From the NCBI GenBank assembly GCA_002790175.1, contig PFUQ01000222.1:1-31890 (forward strand): a stretch of DNA of 31,890 bases, given 5' to 3'. The notes beneath the pieces are model-generated. The model saw only the letters and a list, made by a program, of their open reading frames with translations, was not told where the DNA came from and ran no database searches. Position 1 is the first letter of the stretch, and each line of letters opens with the position of its first letter. This DNA is from Flavobacteriales bacterium CG_4_9_14_3_um_filter_32_8. Its GTDB lineage: Bacteria > Bacteroidota > Bacteroidia > Flavobacteriales_E > Vicingaceae. Below are positions 8,088 through 15,980 of the stretch, in pieces. The translations under genes were made by a program, and so were the position numbers.

Positions 8088-8798
8088 ATGACCTACAAAA
8101 GAATCCTTTTAAAATTAAGCGGTGAAGCATTGATGGGTGAAAAGCAATTTGGTATTGACAATAATAGAATTGCCGAATATGCGAAAGAAATAAAAGAAGT
8201 AGTAAACCTTGGTGTACAAGTAGCAATAGTAATTGGTGGAGGAAATATCTTTAGAGGAATACAAGCCGAAGAAGGTGGGATGGAGCGGACACAAGGAGAT
8301 TATATGGGTATGTTGGCAACAGTAATTAACGGAATGGCATTACAGTCTGCATTAGAAACAATAGGTGTTTACACCAGACTTCAAACAGCCATAGAAATGA
8401 AAGAAATAGCGGAACCTTTTATTAAAAGAAAAGCGGTTCGACATTTAGAAAAAGGACGAGTGGTTATTTTTGGTGCAGGTACAGGGAACCCCTATTTTAC
8501 AACCGATACCGCTGCATGTTTACGAGCAATTGAAATTGAGGCAGACATCATTTTAAAAGGAACTCGAGTAGATGGAATATACTCTGCTGATCCAGAAAAA
8601 GATGCTAACGCTACAAAATTTCATACCATCTCTTTTGAAGAAGTTTATAATAAAGGGCTAAACATTATGGATATGACGGCTTTTACATTATGTAATGAGA
8701 ATAAATTACCTATTATTGTTTTTGACATGAATACTTCTGGTAATCTATTGAAAGTTGTTAATCAAGAAACTAATGTGGGAACATTAGTAGAATTTTAA
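8088..8798 (+). CDS. pyrH: UMP kinase
   Basis: PyrH phosphorylates UMP to UDP in pyrimidine nucleotide synthesis and belongs to the amino-acid kinase fold, unlike eukaryotic UMP/CMP kinases. The 236-residue protein has RILLKLSGEALMG at the N-terminus, the glycine-rich VIGGGNIFRG, the GTGNPYFTTDTAA segment and LKGTRVDGIYSADP, all characteristic of the family. It lies between the tsf terminator and frr, a standard order. No defects are seen. Confidence 0.97.
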   Translation: MTYKRILLKLSGEALMGEKQFGIDNNRIAEYAKEIKEVVNLGVQVAIVIGGGNIFRGIQAEEGGMERTQGDYMGMLATVINGMALQSALETIGVYTRLQTAIEMKEIAEPFIKRKAVRHLEKGRVVIFGAGTGNPYFTTDTAACLRAIEIEADIILKGTRVDGIYSADPEKDANATKFHTISFEEVYNKGLNIMDMTAFTLCNENKLPIIVFDMNTSGNLLKVVNQETNVGTLVEF

Positions 8799-8833
8799 TT
8801 TTTTCCATACTTTTATTTTTTAAATTTAAATCG

Positions 8834-9397
8834 ATGAACGAAGAAGTAACTTTTATTTTAGATTCGGCTAAAGAAGCTATGGATAGTGCAATGGCACATT
8901 TAGACTTGCAACTGCAAAAAGTTAGAGCAGGAAAAGCCAATCCTATGATGCTAAGTAGAGTTGTTGTTGATTATTACGGAGCTTTAACCCCTATTGGTCA
9001 GGTTGCCAATATTAATGCTCTTGATGGTAGAACTCTTGCTGTTCAACCTTGGGAGAAATCAATGATAGAAGAAATTGAAAAAGGAATTGTTCATGCTAAT
9101 TTGGGTTTAAATCCACAAAATAATGGTGAAACCATTTTAATAAATATTCCTGCACTAACTGAAGAAAGAAGAAGAGAGTTGAGTAAACAAGCTAAAGCCG
9201 AAGGTGAAGACGCAAAAGTTGGTATTCGAAATGCTCGTAAAGAAGCAAATGATGAAATTAAAAAATTAAAAGCTGCTGGTTTGAGTGAAGACTTGGCTAA
9301 AGATGCCGAAGATTCTATCCAAAAAATAACGAATACTTATACTGCTAAAATTGAAGCATTAATTGATGCCAAAGAAAAAGACATCATGACTGTTTAA
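8834..9397 (+). CDS. frr: Ribosome recycling factor
   Basis: RRF, together with EF-G, splits the post-termination ribosome. The 187-residue protein has the typical long-helix composition, the N-terminal KVRAGKANPMML motif, the hinge region PLTPIGQVANI-like segment (GALTPIGQVANINA), the VQPWEKSMI motif and PALTEERRRELSKQAK. Length is normal. It follows pyrH by 35 bases and is probably its operon partner. Downstream lies a relic of another gene on the opposite strand. Confidence 0.97.
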   Translation: MNEEVTFILDSAKEAMDSAMAHLDLQLQKVRAGKANPMMLSRVVVDYYGALTPIGQVANINALDGRTLAVQPWEKSMIEEIEKGIVHANLGLNPQNNGETILINIPALTEERRRELSKQAKAEGEDAKVGIRNARKEANDEIKKLKAAGLSEDLAKDAEDSIQKITNTYTAKIEALIDAKEKDIMTV

Positions 9398-9432
9398 TTA
9401 GCTTCTCTCTTTGGTTGCTTCAAATTTTCCAA

Positions 9433-9513
9433 TCAATACACAGCCAATTTAATAACTTCTGTTTTTTGAGTACTCTCATGAACAAGAGTTACCATATAAA
9501 TGCCTTTGGCAAA
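9433..9513 (-). pseudogene. Relic of a T9SS C-terminal sorting domain
   Basis: On the minus strand, bases 9513 to 9433 encode 26 residues ending at a TGA stop, beginning FAKGIYMVTLV and ending KTEVIKLAVY. This matches the last part of a type A T9SS sorting domain (pattern LAKGIYxVxLV...K). Upstream in the same frame the sequence stops resembling the family, runs into the start of the next plus-strand gene and meets a stop at 9550-9552. It therefore looks like the surviving 3' end of a lost secreted-protein gene. Chance resemblance is possible because the segment is short. Confidence 0.55.
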
Positions 9514-9533
9514 CTTTGCATAAAATAAAAAAA

Positions 9534-9899
9534 ATGAATCTCCCGAAACTTAGCGAACTTTCTCCTTATTACAGCCGCACCGACTTATTAGAAAAAGTGG
9601 TAGAGCAAGTTAAAAAAGATTTTAATTGCTTTAGTTTTGAAATAACTTTTAGTAATCAGGAAGAAACCCCATATCTTGAGCTTTATAACCAAATTTTACC
9701 ACTTATCGATGAACTATTAAATGACGATTATCCAAAATTACTCGCCATGTTGTACCGAATTGACATTGATGAAGAATTTTTAAACCGAAAATTAAAGGAA
9801 AGCGAACAAGCTGATACACACGAAGTAATTACCGACTTAATATTAAAACGAGAATTACAAAAGGTAATTATTAGAGAAATGTATAGTGCTAAAAAATAA
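9534..9899 (+). CDS. Conserved-looking hypothetical protein, 121 residues
   Basis: I do not recognise the family. From the ATG at 9534 the protein starts MNLPKLSELSPYYS and is soluble, acidic to neutral and mostly helical by composition, with no signal peptide or membrane segment. A TTG at 9516 would extend it by six residues (MHKIKK), but that stretch overlaps a possible -7-like element (CTTTGC at 9514-9519), so the ATG is preferred. Motifs that stand out are LLNDDYPKLLAMLYRIDIDEE and the C-terminal LILKRELQKVIIREMYS. It sits between frr and a two-component system with separate spacing on both sides. Codon use looks like its neighbours. Confidence 0.7.
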   Translation: MNLPKLSELSPYYSRTDLLEKVVEQVKKDFNCFSFEITFSNQEETPYLELYNQILPLIDELLNDDYPKLLAMLYRIDIDEEFLNRKLKESEQADTHEVITDLILKRELQKVIIREMYSAKK

Positions 9900-9900
9900 A

Positions 9901-9949
9901 CCACTTATCAATTAAAACCTACCGTATTTAAAGTGGGAGTTGGTTTTTT
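9901..9949 (+). terminator. Possible weak terminator
   Basis: CCACTT (9901-9906) can pair with AAGTGG (9931-9936); alternatively AAAACC (9914-9919) can pair with GGTTTT (9942-9947), with T residues following. The stems compete and neither is strong. Confidence 0.3.
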
Positions 9950-9978
9950 GGTTCAAAAAAACTAATTTACCCTAAAAT

Positions 9979-12147
9979 TTGAACTTGAATAGGTCTAGAA
10001 ATATCATTTTTTTCTTTCTATTGAGCTTCCAGCTTATTGCTATGGCTCAACAACCTGCTTTCGAAAACTTAAAAGCAGCAGATAATCCATACCTCCAATT
10101 TAACGACATCATCGAATACCAACATAAAATTTGGTTCATCACCAACGAAGGAATTTATCAAAAAAACAACAATAAAATTAAAAAAATAGTTGCTAATGAA
10201 AATTTAGCCAAATTTATTAAAGTAAATAATCAGCTCTGTGCTTGGTCTATTTATGGTGATTTTTATCAGATTAAAAACAACCAACTTGTTGCCTTGCCCT
10301 TTAATCAGTTGTTGAATAAACGATTAACGAATAAAATTATCAATAGCGTAATTTACAACGATAGCACGTTTTGGATTAGCACCGTTATTGGAGGTGGATT
10401 AATAAAGGTGGATCAAAAAAATGAGGAAATAAAAACCATAACATTGCAAGGAGATTATCCTTATTATGTTACTCAATTTGGTCAACAATTAATTTCGGGC
10501 AATAATGCCAATCCAACTGAAAAACAGCTAGCCATCAATTTAAATGGTAGTTCTTATTTGATTCCATTGGCTGAAAACATCAATTTTTCCAAAACCAATG
10601 TTTTGAAATTAAAAGATGGCACTTTCATTTTCTCTCGCCAATATGAAGCCATCCATTTTGATGAAACAAAAATTATCAATCGAGTATTTGTAGAAAAAAA
10701 TATTGAACAAATTTTTCAAGATTCTGAAAATAAAGTTTGGTTTGCACTTAACAATGGAGGTGCAATTTGTTTTTCTGATGGCAATTTTAATTTTAGTAGT
10801 TCTATTCGCTATTTAGGGAATAAAACCGTAGTTTCTATAACAGAAGATGCTAACAAGAATATGTGGTTTGGAACTTCAGGAAGTGGTATTTTTCTATTGA
10901 GTAAGGTGAAAAAACCAGAATACGATTCACCAACTGTTTTTTCTTCAACTAATAATAAGATAGAAAAAATAAAAAGTGTAGCTATCCATTCTGTACTTCC
11001 AATACTAAATGAAAATTCCAAAATTATCAGAACAGACCTCTTAAAAAATGATTCCATTCCACCCGTTGTATTTGTCAATACCATAAAAATTAATGGAAAA
11101 GATACTGTTGTTATCAATTATTATGAGCTTCACCATCAAGAAAATAACCTTGAAATTAATATTAGTGGTGTTTCCATGAATAAATCGGGATTGCAATACA
11201 AATATATTTTAGAAGGAAAAGAAACCGAATGGAATTACTCTACCAACACCAATATTTATTACACATCACTTGCCCCAGGCAATTATACGTTTAAAGTTTT
11301 TGCCATGAATGATAGCGGATTTTGGAGCAAAATTCCTGCTGTAATTACCTTTAACATTACGCCTCCCCTGTACACTTCTTTCTGGTTTATTTTTTCTCTT
11401 ATTTTCTTAATTCTTGCCATTATTTTGTTGGTTATCTTTTTAGTAAGCCGTAAAAAACAATTAAGAGATACCATTTTAGAAGAAGAAAAAAGAAAGGTGC
11501 TAATTTCTGAATTACATGCACTTCGCTCACAAATGAATCCCCATTTTATTTTTAACACCTTGAGTTCTATTCAAAGTTTTATTACCAAAAATAATAGTAA
11601 AGATGCCGTGTTTTACCTTTCAAAATTTTCTAAACTAATGCGAGCAACTTTAGAAAACACCAAAAAACAAAAAGTTGCTATTAAAGATGAAATTGAAATT
11701 TTGGAACTTTACATGGATTTAGAAAAACTTCGGCTCGATAATAAATTTGATTATCAACTTATTATTGAAGAGGAAATTGATGTTCAGTTTGAACAAATTC
11801 CACCAATGCTTATTCAACCCTATGTTGAAAATGCTATTTGGCACGGCATATCACATAAAATAGGAAATGGATTAATAAAAATTTCGTTTAAACTGGTGAA
11901 TGAAAACTTGCTGAAATGCGAAGTAGAAGATGATGGCATCGGAAGAAAAAAGGCTATGGAGATGAATCGAGAATCTTCCGAAAGTTTTCGAAAAAACAAA
12001 ACTTCGCTAGGAATGAGCATTACCAGAGAGCGACTAGAAATTTTTAACTCATTAAAAAATAGCAAACTCAGTATTAATATTATTGATTTGGAAGAAAATG
12101 AGATTGCAATAGGAACAAAAATTGAATTATTTATCCCACTAGACTAA
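9979..12147 (+). CDS. Membrane sensor histidine kinase, propeller/Y_Y_Y plus LytS-type His kinase
   Basis: The 722-residue protein has a signal peptide (residues 1-24, ending AMAQ), a periplasmic beta-propeller-like region (about 40-310) with two-component-propeller signatures such as FQDSENKVWFALNNGG and TEDANKNMWFGTSGSG, a Y_Y_Y domain (about 385-460), one membrane helix (about 468-489), and a cytoplasmic LytS/YehU-type kinase with QMNPHFIFN (His522 the likely phosphoacceptor), the N-box ENAIWHG and DDGIGR. It probably senses a periplasmic ligand and phosphorylates the LytTR regulator encoded 8 bases downstream. The propeller is shorter and less regular than in hybrid SusR-type sensors. The start is TTG at 9979 (or 9985); the in-frame stop at 9973 and the position of the signal peptide exclude an ATG start. 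Confidence 0.93.
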   Translation: MNLNRSRNIIFFFLLSFQLIAMAQQPAFENLKAADNPYLQFNDIIEYQHKIWFITNEGIYQKNNNKIKKIVANENLAKFIKVNNQLCAWSIYGDFYQIKNNQLVALPFNQLLNKRLTNKIINSVIYNDSTFWISTVIGGGLIKVDQKNEEIKTITLQGDYPYYVTQFGQQLISGNNANPTEKQLAINLNGSSYLIPLAENINFSKTNVLKLKDGTFIFSRQYEAIHFDETKIINRVFVEKNIEQIFQDSENKVWFALNNGGAICFSDGNFNFSSSIRYLGNKTVVSITEDANKNMWFGTSGSGIFLLSKVKKPEYDSPTVFSSTNNKIEKIKSVAIHSVLPILNENSKIIRTDLLKNDSIPPVVFVNTIKINGKDTVVINYYELHHQENNLEINISGVSMNKSGLQYKYILEGKETEWNYSTNTNIYYTSLAPGNYTFKVFAMNDSGFWSKIPAVITFNITPPLYTSFWFIFSLIFLILAIILLVIFLVSRKKQLRDTILEEEKRKVLISELHALRSQMNPHFIFNTLSSIQSFITKNNSKDAVFYLSKFSKLMRATLENTKKQKVAIKDEIEILELYMDLEKLRLDNKFDYQLIIEEEIDVQFEQIPPMLIQPYVENAIWHGISHKIGNGLIKISFKLVNENLLKCEVEDDGIGRKKAMEMNRESSESFRKNKTSLGMSITRERLEIFNSLKNSKLSINIIDLEENEIAIGTKIELFIPLD

Positions 12148-12155
12148 ACACTTAA

Positions 12156-12908
12156 ATGATGTATAAAACAATAATTGTAGATGACGAAAAAGGATGTCGG
12201 GACTCTTTAGCAGACTTATTGAAAGACCATCCTCAAATAACTATTGTTGCCATAGTCGATTCGATTGCAGCGGCACAAGAAGCAATTATTAATTTGGAAC
12301 CTCAGTTGGTTTTTTTAGACATTGAAATGCCTGGAGGGACTGGTTTTGAGTTACTCGAAAAAATTGCTATCCTCAATTTTGATGTTATTTTTACAACTGC
12401 TTACGACCAATATGCCATTAAAGCGATAAAATATAGTGCGTTGGATTATTTATTAAAACCCATTGACCCTAAAGAATTAAATGAAGCGATTCATCGATTT
12501 ACTTCTAAAAAAAACAATCAAGAGTTGATGAATAATAAGTTTAAAACATTACTTCATAATATTAATGGAGAAACTATACACCAAAAAATTGCCATTACGG
12601 ATGGAGAAGGAATAACCTTTGTAAAAATTAAGGACATCATTCGGTTTCAGTCGGATGGAAGTTACACCCATCTGTTTACCACCACAAATGCAAAACCTCT
12701 CTTAATTTCTAAACCTATTGGCGACTATCAAGATATGTTAACCAACGAGACCTTTGTGAGAATACATCGTTCACACTTAATAAACCTTCAACATGTTGTA
12801 AAATACATAAAAGGAGAAGGTGGTTTTGCAGTAATGAGTGATCACTCACAAATTGAAGTTTCTCGTAGAAAAAAAATAGATTTCATGGAAGCACTTTCGG
12901 CTCTTTAG
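12156..12908 (+). CDS. LytTR-family response regulator
   Basis: The 250-residue protein has an N-terminal receiver domain with the acidic pocket VDDE (residues 8-11), phosphoacceptor Asp55 in LVFLDIEMPG, the conserved Thr in FTTAYD and the Lys in LLKPID. A LytTR DNA-binding domain follows (about residues 145-245), with FQSDGSYTHLF and FVRIHRSHLINL. It is the cognate partner of the LytS-type kinase 8 bases upstream. Two ATG codons stand in tandem at the start; either could be used. The last 26 bases overlap the 3' end of the convergent EamA gene. Its target promoters cannot be told from this window. Confidence 0.95.
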   Translation: MMYKTIIVDDEKGCRDSLADLLKDHPQITIVAIVDSIAAAQEAIINLEPQLVFLDIEMPGGTGFELLEKIAILNFDVIFTTAYDQYAIKAIKYSALDYLLKPIDPKELNEAIHRFTSKKNNQELMNNKFKTLLHNINGETIHQKIAITDGEGITFVKIKDIIRFQSDGSYTHLFTTTNAKPLLISKPIGDYQDMLTNETFVRIHRSHLINLQHVVKYIKGEGGFAVMSDHSQIEVSRRKKIDFMEALSAL

Positions 12909-13776
12909 TTGCTATCTTTTTAAAAAGAGCATTTAAAAAAAGTGTTGCTATCACAATGATCGTTCCCATGTAAAAGCCATAAGACATCGTCTCAGATTCT
13001 GGCCAAATCAATAAAGCTAAGATAATAGAATAAATAGGCTCCAAATTAACTGAAATGGTTACTGTATAAGGTGAAATTTTTTTCATTATCTCCACACTTA
13101 CAATAAAAGCAAAAGCGGTACAAAGAATCCCTAAGATAAGCAGCCATTTCAAATCTTTAATTGGTACTGCCAATCGACTAAAATCCAACCCTGTAAACAA
13201 CAACACATACACAGAAACAACTATAAATGCACCCAATAATTCGTAAAAGGAAATTAATTTGGCGTTGGTTTCTTTTACTAACATACCATTTAGCACTGTA
13301 AACCAAGAAGCAAGAACAGCAGATATTACACTTAATATCATTCCAATTAAATACTTAAACTCAAAACTAAAGATGAAGTATAATCCAATAATAATAATAA
13401 CGCCAAATATCAATTCGTAAGCCTTCACTTTTCGTTTAAAATAAAACGGTTCTATTAACGAAGTAAATAAGGTGCTACTCGAAAAACAAACCAATGCAAC
13501 AGATACATTCGATTGTTTGATTGCCTCAAAAAAAGTAAGCCAATGGGCAGCTATTATCACTCCTACTAATAATGTGCTTGCTAACTGTTTTTTAGTAATT
13601 TTTAATGAAAACTTAGTGATTGCAAAATAAATTAAAATAGCAGCAAGAGCAATTATCAAACGATACCAAACCAATAAATAAGATTCTATAGAGATTAATT
13701 TCCCTAAAACACCAGTTAATCCAAAGATGAGAACAATAAGGTGTAGCCAAATGTGGTATTTGTATTTTGATAACAT
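12883..13776 (-). CDS. EamA/DMT-superfamily transporter
   Basis: The 297-residue protein (start ATG 13776, MLSKYKYHIWLHLIVL) has about ten hydrophobic helices in two halves, the layout of EamA drug/metabolite transporters. Recognisable features are GLTGVLGKLIS in the first helix, the WLTFFEAIKQSNVSVALVCF segment after helix 3, and in the second half CTAFAFIVSVEIMKKISPYTVTISVNLEPIYSIILA, the usual signature of EamA repeat 2. Substrate is unknown. A TTG 21 bases upstream gives a longer frame but lies within the promoter box. The gene converges on the LytTR regulator with a 26-base overlap. Its promoter region is tandemly duplicated. Confidence 0.9.
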   Translation of the reverse strand: MLSKYKYHIWLHLIVLIFGLTGVLGKLISIESYLLVWYRLIIALAAILIYFAITKFSLKITKKQLASTLLVGVIIAAHWLTFFEAIKQSNVSVALVCFSSSTLFTSLIEPFYFKRKVKAYELIFGVIIIIGLYFIFSFEFKYLIGMILSVISAVLASWFTVLNGMLVKETNAKLISFYELLGAFIVVSVYVLLFTGLDFSRLAVPIKDLKWLLILGILCTAFAFIVSVEIMKKISPYTVTISVNLEPIYSIILALLIWPESETMSYGFYMGTIIVIATLFLNALFKKIATKEPKVLP

Positions 13777-13783
13777 CAATGCC

Positions 13784-13827
13784 CAAATGTATATCAAAAT
13801 CTAAACAAATGTATATCAAAATCTAAA
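13784..13827 (-). repeat. 22-bp tandem duplication carrying the EamA gene -7 box
   Basis: Bases 13784-13805 and 13806-13827 are identical 22-base units. On the minus strand each holds TACATTTG, a perfect TAnnTTTG box (13784-13791 and 13806-13813). The proximal box is 7 bases from the EamA ATG, the distal one 29 bases. The upstream copy's TTTG sits 14 bases before the proximal -7 box. The gene may thus have two start sites, or a new one made by the duplication. Confidence 0.8.
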
Positions 13828-13873
13828 ACTATTATCATTTATTGGTCGGTTAAAATTTATGCTATAAAAGATG

Positions 13874-13881
13874 TATATTTG
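13874..13881 (+). promoter_or_regulatory. -7 box upstream of the unknown lipoprotein gene
   Basis: TATATTTG fits TAnnTTTG and ends 21 bases before the ATG at 13903. The nearest upstream TTG (13842-13844) is too far for a standard -33 element. Confidence 0.45.
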
Positions 13882-13902
13882 AGCAATAAAATTTAGATTT
13901 CT

Positions 13903-14388
13903 ATGAAGCCTTTCGTTGTTAATTTATCCTTTATTATTGTGTTGTTGCTCGTTGTTTCTTGTAGAAATGAAAGTTCATATTATGAACAAATCAGTGAAAA
14001 AAAAACCATTATTAGTCGAATTTTAGATTTGAATAAATCCATTACGGAAATTAGAAAACAAGAAAAAGGGAAAATATCAAAAGAAGGACTTGATTTTATT
14101 TCTTATGAATATCCTATTGGCGACAACGACAGTTATGCTATTTCGTATCAGTTCGATGAGAAAGGTTGTTTTGAAATTAGCTTTGATTCTTATTTTGCTA
14201 TTAAAGAAGATGCCGAAAATGTGTTGGAAGGATTTAAAACCGAAATCACTCATTCAGAATTTGGTGCTCCTACTAATGATAACAACCTTTACCGATGGAA
14301 AAATGCTAACGAATCAATTTCTATTGAGCTGGATTATAAAAATACCGATAGAGGGTTATTGGTGTTGACCATTATGGCAAATGCCTAA
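13903..14388 (+). CDS. Putative lipoprotein of unknown function
   Basis: The 161-residue protein begins with a hydrophobic export signal ending in the lipobox VVSC (Cys20), followed by RNESSYYEQ, so it should be a lipid-anchored periplasmic or outer-membrane protein. The mature part is polar, with an alpha-helical stretch (residues 25-60, Lys/Glu-rich) followed by beta-strand-like sequence containing YEYPIGDNDSYAISYQFDEKG. I do not recognise the family. It stands alone between the divergent EamA gene and the convergent DUF502 gene. A shifted frame inside it is a shadow. Confidence 0.75.
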   Translation: MKPFVVNLSFIIVLLLVVSCRNESSYYEQISEKKTIISRILDLNKSITEIRKQEKGKISKEGLDFISYEYPIGDNDSYAISYQFDEKGCFEISFDSYFAIKEDAENVLEGFKTEITHSEFGAPTNDNNLYRWKNANESISIELDYKNTDRGLLVLTIMANA

Positions 14389-14444
14389 AGCTAAAATCCT
14401 CGGTTTGCAGTGCTCACTTCAACCTTCCAACTTCGGACAAACCT

Positions 14445-15017
14445 CTAATCTCCAATCTTTAATTCCTCTTGATGCTCCTCATCAATTGTTGTAATTCCTC
14501 CAGAAATAATAAATTTCATGATGTCGGTTGATTTTCCTTGAATTGGAGTTACATTTTCTTTCGGAACAATTATTAAATTACCTGTAAGAGCATAAGAAAA
14601 AGGAATATAAACCCCTATCTTATTTTCCGATATTCCTAAATGTGTTAAATCTCTTTGAGTAATAAAACCTATGCGTTCAATCCCACCTTCCATTTTCACC
14701 AAAACAGGTTCTGTAAATCTTTTTTTCTTGCCCACAAAGGCAGAAAGCAAATCTTTTACAGAAGTATAAATTATTTTTAGAAGAGGGGCTTTCTCGATGA
14801 GTCGCTCCAAGCTAAAAAATCTTTTAACAATTAATGTTCCTCCTAAAAATCCAACTAACGTTACGGCAATCAAAATAATTAGAATACCTAAACCGGGTAG
14901 TTTAACAGGCACTATGTTATCCACCATTACAACTGCTTTTATTACTACATAAATGGTAGCTGCAACTGGAACAACATACAATAATCCTTGTAAAAAATAT
15001 CCTATTATTCGTTTCAT
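14445..15017 (-). CDS. DUF502 family membrane protein
   Basis: The 190-residue protein has two hydrophobic segments (about residues 7-28 and 42-66) followed by a soluble domain. Family hallmarks are the start MKRIIGYFLQGLLYVVPVAAT, the PLLKIIYTSVKDLLSAFVGKKKRF block and GVYIPFSYALTGNLIIVP, with IIVP near the end of the conserved region. DUF502 proteins are inner-membrane proteins with no established role. It follows the MmcQ/YjbR gene with a single base between stop and start, so the two are probably translationally coupled. Confidence 0.92.
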   Translation of the reverse strand: MKRIIGYFLQGLLYVVPVAATIYVVIKAVVMVDNIVPVKLPGLGILIILIAVTLVGFLGGTLIVKRFFSLERLIEKAPLLKIIYTSVKDLLSAFVGKKKRFTEPVLVKMEGGIERIGFITQRDLTHLGISENKIGVYIPFSYALTGNLIIVPKENVTPIQGKSTDIMKFIISGGITTIDEEHQEELKIGD

Positions 15018-15018
15018 T

Positions 15019-15372
15019 TTATAATTGCTGAAGATCTGTTTTTAATTTCTTTGTCAACGAAGATACTACCAAATTGTACGAATCGTCAATTAATTGATAA
15101 ATTAGTTGATTAGAAATGTTACCCAATGTTGAAACACTGTTCCAATGTATTTTGCTCATGTGGTAAGCAGGAGTAATTCCTTCCAACTCTTCACGAAGTT
15201 CGATTGCTTTGGTGGGTTCGCACTTTAAGTTGATGTAATTAAACTCTGCTATTCCAGCTAATGCAAACATTTTTCCCATTACTTTAAAAACCAGAGTTGT
15301 TTCATCAAAAGGAAAACCTTCGGTTACTCCTTTTTTGGAGATACAGTAATTTCTATATTCTTCAATATTCAT
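15019..15372 (-). CDS. MmcQ/YjbR family protein
   Basis: The 117-residue cytoplasmic protein has the family pattern: N-terminal EEYRNYCISKKGVTEGFPFDETTLVFKV, central LKCEPTKAIELRE and HMSKIHWNSV, and a C-terminal helix (LIYQLIDDSYNLVVSSL). MmcQ/YjbR proteins have a cyCA-type fold related to DNA-binding domains; their role is not settled. It is immediately upstream of DUF502 and downstream of the Lrp gene, all on the minus strand. Its upstream gap (15373-15470) consists largely of degenerate repeat words. Confidence 0.93.
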   Translation of the reverse strand: MNIEEYRNYCISKKGVTEGFPFDETTLVFKVMGKMFALAGIAEFNYINLKCEPTKAIELREELEGITPAYHMSKIHWNSVSTLGNISNQLIYQLIDDSYNLVVSSLTKKLKTDLQQL

Positions 15373-15470
15373 AAGGAATTTACGAATTACGATTTTTGAC
15401 TTACGATTTTATTGTTATTTGATTTTTCTTCGGTCCTCGGTTTTCTGTCTTTCGTCTTCCGACTTGAAAC
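15373..15470. repeat. Intergenic degenerate repeat words
   Basis: Read on the minus strand, this 98-base gap contains AAGTCGGAAGACGAAAGAC, ACCGAGGACCGAAG and TCGTAATTCGTAA: runs of related words about 7 bases long, rich in GAAG/GTC and TCGTAA. Similar strings fill the gaps at 14389-14444, 18106-18210 and 21066-21125. They look like expandable micro-repeats rather than coding or regulatory DNA. Confidence 0.55.
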
Positions 15471-15935
15471 CTAATAATTATAGGGTAGCACTTTAGAATA
15501 TTTGTCTTTAGAGATAACTACCATCGAGTGCATGTTTCTAATTTCTTCGATAGGCGTTAATTTTTCTTTCACCAACACATCAAAAGCAGCAATGTCTTTT
15601 ACCATTATTTTTAGTAAATAATCTGCTTGCCCAGTAACATTATAACATTCTAAAACTTCATCAATTTTATTAATCTGAGCGATAAAATTATTAATAGCAT
15701 TGTCTCGTTGTCTGATTAATGAAATTTGCATATATGCACAAATTCCTAATTCTAATTTTGCTTCATCTACCAACGCATGGTAACTTAAAATAAAACCACT
15801 ATTTTCTAGTTTTTTAACCCTTTCTAGCGTTGGCGCTGGAGATAATCCAATATCTTTTGATAATTGTAGGTTGGTAATTTTTCCGTTTTCTTGTAATCTT
15901 TTTAAGATATTTAAGTCGATTTCATCTAATTTCAT
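15471..15935 (-). CDS. Lrp/AsnC family transcriptional regulator
   Basis: The 154-residue protein starts MKLDEIDLNILKRLQENGKIT, the classic Lrp/AsnC opening, followed by the helix-turn-helix (LSKDIGLSPAPTLERVKKLENSGFI) and a C-terminal RAM domain (about residues 65-145) with YNVTGQADYLLKIMVKD, which normally binds an amino acid and mediates oligomerisation. Such proteins respond to amino acids and regulate transport or metabolism genes. No target can be named; the nearest genes on the same strand are MmcQ/YjbR downstream and the cyclase upstream. The gap before it (15936-16174) has palindromic, GC-richer DNA. Confidence 0.95.
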   Translation of the reverse strand: MKLDEIDLNILKRLQENGKITNLQLSKDIGLSPAPTLERVKKLENSGFILSYHALVDEAKLELGICAYMQISLIRQRDNAINNFIAQINKIDEVLECYNVTGQADYLLKIMVKDIAAFDVLVKEKLTPIEEIRNMHSMVVISKDKYSKVLPYNY

Positions 15936-15980
15936 ATGCAGATATTTATTATTCGTTCTTTTTTATTGTTAATTAATGTA

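Noticed and set aside
11283..12065. Minus-strand frames under the histidine kinase
   Set aside because: They are shadows of the plus-strand kinase domain, whose motifs are intact.
14090..14368. Plus-strand frame within the lipoprotein gene
   Set aside because: It lies inside the 13903-14388 gene, which has a signal peptide and lipobox; the shifted frame is low-complexity Leu/Ile/Met-rich.
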